DNA of 64,000 nt from Devosia indica (lineage in GTDB: Bacteria > Pseudomonadota > Alphaproteobacteria > Rhizobiales > Devosiaceae). Position 1 is the stretch's first letter. Every line of letters starts with the position of its first letter. The stretch lies in assembly GCF_003056405.1 (NCBI RefSeq), contig NZ_PYVZ01000003.1, positions 62,001 through 126,000 of the forward strand, written 5' to 3'. Below the pieces are notes generated by a model. That model did not search any database and was not told where the DNA came from. It saw only the letters and a program-made list of their open reading frames with translations. Made by a program: the position numbers and the translations under genes. Below are positions 19,007 to 27,186 of the stretch, piece after piece.

Positions 19007-20029
19007 TCAGGCCGTTGCGGCCAGCGCCCGGTCTTCGACTGCGGCCAGCGCGCGCGCAAACACGTCCGGCCCCGCCTTTGGGCGGCAGGCATCGACACTC
19101 AGGATCTGGCGAAACTGGCGAGCACCAGGCCTGCCATTGGCCAAGCCAAGCATGTGGCGCGCAATGTTGTTGAGGCGGACACCGGCCTGCAGCTCGCCTT
19201 CGGCGTAGTCCGCCATCAGCGCCATGATCCCGGCCAGGTCCTGAGCCGGATAAGAGTCACCAAAGACCCGCGCGTCGACCTCGGCCAGCAGCATGGGATT
19301 GTGATAGGCGGCGCGCCCCAGCATGACGCCATCCATGTGGTCCAGATGTTCCATGGTCTGGTCGAGCGTTTCGATACCGCCATTGATCATGGTGGGCAAC
19401 GGGGCGAGCCGCTTGGCCAGCCGGTGCACACGCGGATAGTCGAGCGGTGGGATAGTGCGGTTTTCCTTGGGGCTGAGCCCCTGAAGCCAGGCCTTGCGGG
19501 CATGGACATAGAGCGCATCAACCCCCGCTTCGACCATGGCGTCAGCGAAGCGATCAAGGCTCTCTTCGGTGTCCTGATCGTCGATACCGATGCGGCATTT
19601 AACGGTTACCGGTCGGTCCGTGGCGTCGCGCATGGCGCGGACGCAGGTGGCGACCAGATCGGGCTCGGCCATCAGACAAGCGCCGAAGCGTCCGGACTGC
19701 ACCCGATCGGACGGGCACCCGACATTGAGATTGATCTCGTCATAGCCGAAGGTCCCGGCAATCGCCGACGCCTTGGCCAGTTCCGCGGGGTCGGAGCCGC
19801 CAAGCTGGAGCGCCACAGGATGCTCGGTTTCATGGAAGCGCAAATGGCGTTCGGCATCGCCATGTACGATGGCGCCGGAATTGACCATTTCGGTGAAGAG
19901 CAGGCTATGGCGCGTCAACAGGCGATGGAGGAAGCGGCAATGCCGATCCGTCCAGTCCATCATCGGCGCCACCGAGAATCGGCGGGACCGTTCCAGGGTG
20001 GTCGCACTGTGTAAGCTTAGCTGCTGCAA
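19007..20029 (-). CDS. dusA: tRNA-dihydrouridine(20/20a) synthase
   Basis: Flavoenzyme that reduces uridine 20/20a in the tRNA D-loop. FSVAPMMDWTDRHCR at residue ~18 is the FMN-binding start of the family, the catalytic cysteine is in NLNVGCPSDRVQSG near residue 100, and HARKAWLQGLSPKENR near 183 is specific to DusA as against DusB or DusC. 340 residues is normal. The only in-frame start in range is a TTG at 20029 without a clear Shine-Dalgarno, so the exact start is uncertain. Divergent from the universal stress gene. Confidence 0.93.
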   Translation of the reverse strand: MQQLSLHSATTLERSRRFSVAPMMDWTDRHCRFLHRLLTRHSLLFTEMVNSGAIVHGDAERHLRFHETEHPVALQLGGSDPAELAKASAIAGTFGYDEINLNVGCPSDRVQSGRFGACLMAEPDLVATCVRAMRDATDRPVTVKCRIGIDDQDTEESLDRFADAMVEAGVDALYVHARKAWLQGLSPKENRTIPPLDYPRVHRLAKRLAPLPTMINGGIETLDQTMEHLDHMDGVMLGRAAYHNPMLLAEVDARVFGDSYPAQDLAGIMALMADYAEGELQAGVRLNNIARHMLGLANGRPGARQFRQILSVDACRPKAGPDVFARALAAVEDRALAATA

Positions 20030-20128
20030 AAAACCGCCGCTCCATGGGTTTGATCAGGTGGTGGGCCACCAATAGGGCATCATCCGGCACCGAAATAGTG
20101 CGGAAGGCCCACCTATGCAATCTCGCGA

Positions 20129-20142
20129 CTGATCTGGATCAA
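20129..20142 (+). promoter_or_regulatory. FNR/FixK-type operator before universal stress gene
   Basis: CTGATCTGGATCAA matches the FNR/FixK consensus TTGAT-N4-ATCAA at every position but the first. It is centred ~67 bp before the uspA start codon, a plausible activating position for a class II promoter. Binding is inferred; no fnr/fixK gene is in the window. Confidence 0.65.
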
Positions 20143-20202
20143 AGCGTGATGCCATGCGTTGATGCAGTGTGGGAACACAATTAAGCGTCAAGGGAGTTCG
20201 CC

Positions 20203-20652
20203 ATGTATTCCAATATCGTGTGCGGTGTCGACGGGTCTGACCTCGCAAATAAGGCACTGCGCCATGCGCTCGCGCTGGCCGCCAAGACGGGTGGCAAGGT
20301 GACGGCGGTGACAGTGACAGAGCCTTCCATCGTCGTTGCACCGGGCGCCGAGATCATGATGGTCGATACCAGCTCGATCATCGAGGATCTCGACAAGGCC
20401 AAGGAAGAAACGGCCAAGGGTATTCTGGCCGACGCGGAAAAGATCGCCGGGGAAACCGGTGCTCACCTCTCCCAGATGCATGTGGCCAACAGCCACGCTG
20501 CAGAGGGCATTCTGCACGCGGCCAAGGAGATTTCTGCGGATCTAGTGGTCATGGGCTCGCATGGGCGAAGGGGCCTTGGGCGCCTGCTGTTGGGCAGCCA
20601 GGCCGCCGAGGTGTTGGCCCATGCCGATATGCCGGTTCTGGTGGTGAAATAG
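20203..20652 (+). CDS. Universal stress protein, UspA family
   Basis: A 149-residue single Usp domain. The start YSNIVCGVDGSDLANKAL supplies the first strand and nucleotide-binding aspartate; the C-terminal MGSHGRRGLGRLLLGSQA near residue 115 matches the ATP-binding pattern G-2x-G-9x-G-S/T, with a serine at the end, so an ATP-binding type is likely. Start chosen at the ATG behind AGGGAG. The FNR/FixK-like box upstream suggests induction at low oxygen, as known for many alphaproteobacterial usp genes. Confidence 0.92.
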   Translation: MYSNIVCGVDGSDLANKALRHALALAAKTGGKVTAVTVTEPSIVVAPGAEIMMVDTSSIIEDLDKAKEETAKGILADAEKIAGETGAHLSQMHVANSHAAEGILHAAKEISADLVVMGSHGRRGLGRLLLGSQAAEVLAHADMPVLVVK

Positions 20653-20727
20653 AGCTAACATGTCAGTGGTGGCATAGCGACGCGAAATGGTCTAAGTCCC
20701 CCGCATCTGTTCAATTCAGGTTCGGCC

Positions 20728-22101
20728 ATGACCAAGACCACCCCCCGCCATGTGGCTGTCATCGATATCGGCAAGACCAATGCCAAAGTCGTGCTGATCG
20801 ACAGCGCAACTGGCATGCAGGTCGCTGCGAAAAGTGTGCCGAATGCTATCCGTACGGATGGACCCTACCCGCATGCCGATGTCGCGATGCTGTGGCGTTT
20901 CATGTCGGAGGGGCTGAAGGCATTGCACCAGGACCATGGGGTCGATGGCATTTCAATAACCACCCATGGCGCTACAGGCGCGCTGCTGGCGGGCGATGAA
21001 CTGGCGCTGCCCGTGCTCGACTATGAATTTGACGGGCCGGAAGAGGTTGCCACCGACTATGCGGGTATCCGCCCGAATTTTGCCGAGAGCCTGTCCCCTC
21101 GCCTGCCGAACGGGCTGAACTGGGGCGCGCAGCTTTTTTGGCAGGCCCGGATGTTTCCTGAAGACTTCGCCAGGGTCACTGCCATTGTGCCCTATCCGCA
21201 ATACTGGGCGTGGCGGCTGACGGGAGAACTGGCGAGCGAGGTGACGTCGCTGGGGTGCCATACCGATCTCTGGGCACCGGATCGCGGCGATTTTTCCAGC
21301 ATGGTCGACGCGCTGGGGTGGCGTAATCTGTTTCCTGATGTGAGACCCGCTACATCAGTCATCGGCACGCTGCGGGCCGAAATTGCTTCGGAAACTGGAT
21401 TGCCCGCCGAGACCCCGGTGACCGTCGGCATTCACGACTCCAATGCTTCGCTGGTGCCGCATCTGGGCCGGCAGGAAGCGCCATTCACCATTGTCTCGAC
21501 CGGCACCTGGTCAATCCTGATGACGGTGGGCGGTGACACGGGCGCGCTCGATCCGGCCAAGGATAGCCTGGCCAATGTCGATGCCTATGGCCGACCGGTC
21601 CCCACGGCACGTTTCATGGGCGGGCGTGAATTCGATGCGATGGTGCCCGAGATCGCGGAGCCAACCGAGGCGGATCTGGCCTTTGTCATCGCCAATGACG
21701 TGCAGGCACTGCCGAGTTTTGCAGCCGGGGTGGGGCCATTTGGCGACAAGACCGGGCGCTGGACCTGTGATCCGGGCAGCCTGACGCCGGGTCAGCGCAC
21801 GGTGGCCGCCTCGCTCTATCTGGCGCTGGTCGCGCGCGCCTGTCTGGAGCTCTGCGGCCTGGGCCGCAGCATCACGCTGGAAGGGCCGCTGGCGCGCAAC
21901 CGGCTGTTCGGGCAGGCGCTGGCGCATCTGAGCGGGGTGCCGGTGTTTGCGTCAGGCGATGCGACGGGAACGAGCCTGGGGGCCAGCCTGTTGTTCGGTG
22001 GGGTCCTGCCCGAGGCCGGGGGCAGCCATGCAGTGGTGGCTCTGCAAGCCGAGGACCTTGAGGCCTATATCGAAAGGTGGAGAGCGCGCACACAAGGTTG
22101 A
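20728..22101 (+). CDS. FGGY-family carbohydrate kinase
   Basis: A 457-residue sugar kinase of the actin/hexokinase ATPase fold. The N-terminal phosphate-binding strand is HVAVIDIGKTNAKVVLID, a second phosphate region is IVSTGTWSILMT near residue 257, and the adenosine region is LEGPLARNRLFGQAL near 387. The proportions recall rhamnulokinase and L-fuculokinase, but the sugar cannot be told: no transporter or isomerase gene is adjacent. It starts 75 bp after the stress gene and is followed by the NDH-2 gene. Confidence 0.85.
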   Translation: MTKTTPRHVAVIDIGKTNAKVVLIDSATGMQVAAKSVPNAIRTDGPYPHADVAMLWRFMSEGLKALHQDHGVDGISITTHGATGALLAGDELALPVLDYEFDGPEEVATDYAGIRPNFAESLSPRLPNGLNWGAQLFWQARMFPEDFARVTAIVPYPQYWAWRLTGELASEVTSLGCHTDLWAPDRGDFSSMVDALGWRNLFPDVRPATSVIGTLRAEIASETGLPAETPVTVGIHDSNASLVPHLGRQEAPFTIVSTGTWSILMTVGGDTGALDPAKDSLANVDAYGRPVPTARFMGGREFDAMVPEIAEPTEADLAFVIANDVQALPSFAAGVGPFGDKTGRWTCDPGSLTPGQRTVAASLYLALVARACLELCGLGRSITLEGPLARNRLFGQALAHLSGVPVFASGDATGTSLGASLLFGGVLPEAGGSHAVVALQAEDLEAYIERWRARTQG

Positions 22102-22132
22102 TGCGCTCGCGCCGCAGCCAATGGAGCGCAAC

Positions 22133-23422
22133 ATGCCATCCCCCAGACATAAAGTAGTCATCGTCGGTGGGGGATTTGGTGGCTTGTCGGCGGCCAAGGC
22201 GCTGGGAAAGGCCAATGTCGATATTGTCCTGATCGACCGGCGCAATCATCATCTGTTCCAGCCATTGCTCTATCAGGTCGCCACGGCGGCGCTAAGTCCG
22301 TCGGAAGTTGCCTGGCCGATCCGGCATCTGCTGCGTCGGCAGGACAATGTGCGGGTGCTGATGGGCACGGTGAGTGGCGTCGACACCAAGGCCAAACGGG
22401 TGCTGCTGGAAGACGGCGCGCAGGAGCCTTTTGACAGCCTGGTGCTGGCCACGGGCGCGCAGCACGCCTATTTCGGCCACGACGAATGGGAGACATTCGC
22501 GCCAGGACTCAAGACGGTTGAAAACGCGACGGCGATCCGCCGCAAGCTGCTGCTGGCGCTGGAAGCGGCAGAGCGTGAAACGGACGATGAACGGCGCAAG
22601 GGCCTGTTGACCTTCACGATTATCGGCGGCGGGCCGACCGGTGTGGAGATGGCCGGTGCCATCATCGAGCTAGGGCGGGCCAGTATCAGAGGCCAGTTCA
22701 ATACGCTCGACCCCAAGGATTTGCGGGTGGTCCTGGTCGAGGGTGGCGAGCGGGTGCTGTCCAATTTCGACCCGGAGCTTTCAGACTACACGCTCAGGGC
22801 ATTGCGGCGCATGGGGGTCGAGGTGGAGCTTGGCCGGATGGTCAGCGGGATCGACGCACAGAGTGTCCGGTTTGGCGACCAGCGGATCGAGACGCATACC
22901 GTGATCTGGGCGGCGGGCGTGGCGGCGTCGCCGGTGGTCAAATGGCTGGGTATCGAGGGGGACCGTGCCGGGAGGGTAAAAGTCGCGCCCGATCTGTCGG
23001 TGCCGGGGCTAGAAGATGTCTACGTGATCGGTGACGTGGCCAGCGTCACGCAGGCGGATGGCAAGCCTGTGCCCGGGGTGGCGCCGGCGGCCAAGCAGGC
23101 GGGCAAGCATGTCGCCCGAGTGATCAAGCAGAAGTTGGCGGGCCGCCCGGCAGAGCCGTTCCGCTACAAGCATGCCGGAGATCTGGCGACCATTGGCAAG
23201 AGTTCGGCAGTGATCGATTTCGGCTTTACCAAGGTCAAAGGCTGGCCGGCCTGGTGGCTCTGGGGCATTGCCCATATCTACTTCCTGGTTGAAACCCGCA
23301 CCCGCATTTTCATCACGCTGAGCTGGCTATGGATCTATCTCACCGGGCAGCGCAGCGCGCGGCTGATCACGCACGGGGAAGCGGCGAGCCAGAAGCCGCT
23401 TGAAGAGGTGGACGAAAACTAG
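22133..23422 (+). CDS. ndh: Type II NADH:quinone oxidoreductase (NDH-2)
   Basis: Non-proton-pumping respiratory NADH dehydrogenase with FAD. The FAD motif VVIVGGGFGGLSAAKAL is at residues ~7-23, FQPLLYQVATAALSP follows, the NADH-binding motif is FTIIGGGPTGVEMAG near 163, and VYVIGDVAS near 300 closes the FAD site. The C-terminal hydrophobic stretch (WPAWWLWGIAHIYFLVE and following) is the membrane anchor. The frame is open further upstream inside the kinase gene, but the ATG at 22133 has GGAG six bases before it and gives 429 residues. The stop overlaps the convergent EamA gene by 4 bases. Confidence 0.92.
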   Translation: MPSPRHKVVIVGGGFGGLSAAKALGKANVDIVLIDRRNHHLFQPLLYQVATAALSPSEVAWPIRHLLRRQDNVRVLMGTVSGVDTKAKRVLLEDGAQEPFDSLVLATGAQHAYFGHDEWETFAPGLKTVENATAIRRKLLLALEAAERETDDERRKGLLTFTIIGGGPTGVEMAGAIIELGRASIRGQFNTLDPKDLRVVLVEGGERVLSNFDPELSDYTLRALRRMGVEVELGRMVSGIDAQSVRFGDQRIETHTVIWAAGVAASPVVKWLGIEGDRAGRVKVAPDLSVPGLEDVYVIGDVASVTQADGKPVPGVAPAAKQAGKHVARVIKQKLAGRPAEPFRYKHAGDLATIGKSSAVIDFGFTKVKGWPAWWLWGIAHIYFLVETRTRIFITLSWLWIYLTGQRSARLITHGEAASQKPLEEVDEN

Positions 23423-24333
23423 CGCTCGGAAACGACCACAGTCTCGGGCTTGGCCAGTTTGCGTTCGCGCAGCCAGATATAGAGCCCGGAGCCGATGACG
23501 ATGGGCGCGCCGACATAGAGCCAGATATCGGGCGGCTGGTTGAAGATGATCCAGCTTGCCGCGGCCAGAAAGAAAATCTGGAAATAGGAAAATGGTGCCA
23601 GCACCGTGGCCGGGGCCAGGCTGGACGCCACCGTGATGAGCTGGTGCCCGACAAAGCCGAACATGCCGATGGCAAAGAACACGAACCAGCCATCGGCGCT
23701 GCTGGGGAAGGACCAGAAGAACGGCACAACCGGCAAGAGGAACATCGTAGCGAAGATGCCGACATAGAACTGGCTGGTGGCAGCGCTATCATAGCTGGAT
23801 ACCTTGCGGGTGAGCAGCATGTAGAAGGCGGTGCTGAGGGCCGCAACAAGCGAGAGCAGGGTTGCGGGGTGGAAGGCATCAGTGCCGGGCCGGACGATGA
23901 CCAGCACACCGAGAAAGCCGACCGCGATGGCACTCCAGCGGCGCCAGCCCACCTGTTCGCCCAGGAGCGGCACCGACAGGGCACAGATCAACAGCGGGAC
24001 CGTGAAAGCGATGGAGCCGGTGACGGTCAGCGGCAGAAATTGCACGGCCAGGAAATTGCAGCTTGTCGCGCCAAGCAGTGCCAGCGCCCGAAAGAATTGC
24101 AGCCGAAGATTGCCCGAGCGCACCATGCTGCGGCCATGGCGCGGCAGGTGAATGGTGGCGACCAGCACAAGGTGGACCGCATAGCGCAGGAAGACGATCT
24201 GGATGAAGGAGATGCCGACCATCCCAAGCCACTTGGCCGAGGAGTCGATGCCGGTGAACATGAAATAAGCGGCCAGCGCCAGACCGATGCCCAGCAGACG
24301 CTGTTCTGCTGGCGGAGAATAGGGACGAGACAT
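23419..24333 (-). CDS. EamA/DMT family transporter
   Basis: A 304-residue integral membrane protein with about ten hydrophobic segments arranged as two EamA repeats (residues ~13-145 and ~160-290). LGATSCNFLAVQFLPLTVT and LLGEQVGWRRWSAI are typical of drug/metabolite exporters of this superfamily. Substrate unknown; proteins like this often export amino acids or related metabolites. It is a single gene between NDH-2 and the beta-mannosidase gene. Confidence 0.88.
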   Translation of the reverse strand: MSRPYSPPAEQRLLGIGLALAAYFMFTGIDSSAKWLGMVGISFIQIVFLRYAVHLVLVATIHLPRHGRSMVRSGNLRLQFFRALALLGATSCNFLAVQFLPLTVTGSIAFTVPLLICALSVPLLGEQVGWRRWSAIAVGFLGVLVIVRPGTDAFHPATLLSLVAALSTAFYMLLTRKVSSYDSAATSQFYVGIFATMFLLPVVPFFWSFPSSADGWFVFFAIGMFGFVGHQLITVASSLAPATVLAPFSYFQIFFLAAASWIIFNQPPDIWLYVGAPIVIGSGLYIWLRERKLAKPETVVVSER

Positions 24334-24440
24334 CTAGAGTTCCAGAGGCCGCGGAGAGGTGCGGCCACCGGCAAGGCTGGACAAGAGCGCCGCCCAAGTC
24401 AATGACCGGGCGGCAGTTTCTTGTATGGAAGCGTGCGCCG

Positions 24441-26960
24441 CTAGAATGTCTCTGCGAGGTGCTGGAGCCTCAGCGAGCCAGCGAGCGTGGCAGAACTGAC
24501 CACTGCCCCGTGGCGCGGGATGAATGTCAGGTCCACGGGCCGACCGGGCAACAGGGTGATGGCATTGTCCGAGAAATAGCCCGGAGCATCCACGGTGGCA
24601 GTGGTGAAGAAGGCCGGTTTGTCAGATTCAAGCGTGAGCACGGCCTTGCCGTCACGATCCGACCATTCCGCGCGGATATCGGCCCCGACCAACTCATAGG
24701 TCTTATAGGGCTTCGGAAAATAATCGTTTTCGCCCAGGATGTTGCCCTGTGCGTCTTTCCAGATGAAATACAGGAACTCGTCTTCGGCCAGGTCTCCGAA
24801 GGGGATATCGGCCACCGTGATGGCCGCATCCGGACCAACCGCCGAATTGCCGGAAAAGACCACGCGGCTTTCGCCCGTCACCTTGACGGCTGTTACTTCC
24901 AGCGCGATCGACACCGGCTTGCCGGTATCGTTGATGGCCCGCAGAGCAATCTGGTCGGGCAATTGTCCCTCGACCGGGGTGCCGCGCGAATTGGTCTGCA
25001 CTTCGGTGATCTGGGGCACTGCAACTACATTGACCAGATTATAGAAGCGCCTTGCCATGTAGTGCATCAGCTTCCACTGCCCGCCATAGTCCAGGCTCGA
25101 CCAGCTTGCCACCGGCCAGATGTCGTTGATCTGCCAATAGAGTGTTCCCATGCAGCGCGGCTTGGTGGAGCGCCAGTATTCGATGGCGGTCTTAATGGCG
25201 AGACCCTGCTGGATCTGAGAGAGGAACACCATCTGCTCGAAGTCGCGCGGGAAGCGGAAGTAGCGCGTCATGGTTTCCAGAATGCGCGCATTGCCACCGG
25301 CATTGCGCTGGTGGTTTTCCATAACGGGCGATGACGGATTGCGATCCTTCTCTTCGGCAAAAGTCTCCACGACGTTCATGGAGGTAAAGGACTGGAAGCC
25401 GAACTCGGAGGCAAAGCGCGGATTGACCGTGCGGTAAGCTTCAAAACTCTTGGCCGAGTGCCAGACGTCCCAATAGTGCAGGTCGCCGCGGGTGTCGGAA
25501 TGCCAGCCATCGGAGAAATCCATATAGCCCAGCGAAGGCGAGGACGGCCAGAAGCGGCGGGCCGGGTCTTCATCCTCGACGATGCGGTGCAGCATCGAGT
25601 TGAGCCGGTCGTAATTGGCGATATAGCGTTCCTTGTCCGCCTTGGTCTCGGGGTACCAGTCGAGCGAACCGATCACCTCGTTGTCGCCGCACCAAAGCGC
25701 AATCGAGGCATGGTGGCTCAGCCGGTGCACTTGCTGGGTGATTTCGGTCTCGACGCTTTTGAGGAATGTGCGGTCTGATGGATAGCTCATGCAGGCAAAC
25801 ATGAAGTCATGCCAGATGAGAATGCCGAGTTCATCGCACATATCGTAGAACCAGTCGGGCTCATATTGCCCGCCGCCCCAGATGCGCAACATGTTCATGT
25901 TGGCGGCCTTGGCGCTTTCGAGCAGATCGCGAATGACGGCTGGGGTGACCCGGCTGGGGATGGCGTCGGCCGGTATCCAGTTCGCACCCATCATCGTGAC
26001 GTCGCGGCCGTTGATGCGGCACTTGAAGGAATGGTCGATCTCGTCTTTTTCAACGACCCAGTCGAGCTGGCGCAGACCGATCTTGCGGGTGGTCACTTCG
26101 CCTTCGAGATTGGTCGCGAGGTCGTAGAGCGGCTGTTCACCCTGCCCCGCCGGCCACCAGATCCTCGGGTTCTGAATGGTCACATTGTGGGTGAAGACAT
26201 TGTCGCCCTTATGGACCACCACCTTGTCGGTGATGACCTGACCATCAATGGTGTGCTCGAGTTCAACCTCTCCATGAGCAAAGGCGAAAAGCCGAGTCTT
26301 TATCGAGAGTTCGACCGAATTCTGGCCATGGGCCTGATCGACCTGGACACTTTCCTGCCGCGCCAGACGCGCCTTCCTGAGGCTCATTGTGCCATAGACA
26401 CCAATGGGCATGAGGCAGATGCCCCAGTCCCAACCCGCATGGCAGGCCGCCTTGCGGATGAAATTCATATGGATGCCCTTTAGTCCATTGGTCTGGTAGT
26501 TCTTGGTGAAGGGGATCGGAAAGGGATGGGCATCGGCGCGCGCCTTGGCCACCTCCGGCGCGATGTCAAAATCGATGCGCAGCGTGTTCTCGCCAGCATG
26601 CACCTTGCCGGTCACATCGATATCGTTGCGTACAAAGCTGTTGTCGGTCCGGGCAATCTCCTCGCCATTGAGGAAAATGGTGGCAATGCAGTCGACCTCT
26701 GCCAGCGTCAGGGTCAGGTAGCCATCGATATCGGCGTCCGTGGCTGTGAACTGGCGCTCGACGCTCCAGGCCGTCTCATTGACCCACATGACCTCCTTCT
26801 CGTTCTCGCCGAAATAGGGATCCGGGATCAGATCTGCGGCCAGAAGGGCGTGATGCACATCGCCAGGCAGGTTCATGGTCGTTTCAAGGCCGCGCGCGTC
26901 TGCGGTCAAAGTGAATGCGCCGCCCAGATAAAGGGCGGAATTGTGCGTTGGGACGGCCAT
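24441..26960 (-). CDS. Beta-mannosidase, glycoside hydrolase family 2
   Basis: Releases mannose from the non-reducing end of beta-mannosides. The GH2 layout is visible: sugar-binding domain at residues 1-190, immunoglobulin-like domain ~200-300, TIM barrel ~300-600 and C-terminal domains. The acid/base glutamate is in LWCGDNEVIGS near residue 415 and the nucleophile in RFASEFGFQSF near 520; IWGGGQYEPD near 355 is standard. The ATG at 26960 (MAVPTHNSAL) has GGAGGA eight bases upstream and is preferred over one at 26984. 839 residues is normal, and there is no signal peptide, so it is cytoplasmic. No linked transport genes are seen. Confidence 0.92.
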   Translation of the reverse strand: MAVPTHNSALYLGGAFTLTADARGLETTMNLPGDVHHALLAADLIPDPYFGENEKEVMWVNETAWSVERQFTATDADIDGYLTLTLAEVDCIATIFLNGEEIARTDNSFVRNDIDVTGKVHAGENTLRIDFDIAPEVAKARADAHPFPIPFTKNYQTNGLKGIHMNFIRKAACHAGWDWGICLMPIGVYGTMSLRKARLARQESVQVDQAHGQNSVELSIKTRLFAFAHGEVELEHTIDGQVITDKVVVHKGDNVFTHNVTIQNPRIWWPAGQGEQPLYDLATNLEGEVTTRKIGLRQLDWVVEKDEIDHSFKCRINGRDVTMMGANWIPADAIPSRVTPAVIRDLLESAKAANMNMLRIWGGGQYEPDWFYDMCDELGILIWHDFMFACMSYPSDRTFLKSVETEITQQVHRLSHHASIALWCGDNEVIGSLDWYPETKADKERYIANYDRLNSMLHRIVEDEDPARRFWPSSPSLGYMDFSDGWHSDTRGDLHYWDVWHSAKSFEAYRTVNPRFASEFGFQSFTSMNVVETFAEEKDRNPSSPVMENHQRNAGGNARILETMTRYFRFPRDFEQMVFLSQIQQGLAIKTAIEYWRSTKPRCMGTLYWQINDIWPVASWSSLDYGGQWKLMHYMARRFYNLVNVVAVPQITEVQTNSRGTPVEGQLPDQIALRAINDTGKPVSIALEVTAVKVTGESRVVFSGNSAVGPDAAITVADIPFGDLAEDEFLYFIWKDAQGNILGENDYFPKPYKTYELVGADIRAEWSDRDGKAVLTLESDKPAFFTTATVDAPGYFSDNAITLLPGRPVDLTFIPRHGAVVSSATLAGSLRLQHLAETF

Positions 26961-27186
26961 GAATCTATCCTCCGGGGTCGGCAAAGCGCCGAATTGCGCT
27001 GGCCAATACCAGTCTCTGCAATCGATTTCAATGCAACGTTATATCAAGCCATGCTTGCCGGGCAATGTGCGCAAAGCACCAGTCCCCGCGGGCGAACTGG
27101 CCTTCTCACCGCGAGAATTCCGAAAACGTTTTTACAGATAAATTAGGATTTGACCGCATAGGCTTGCGGCAGGAAGGGCGAGCATC

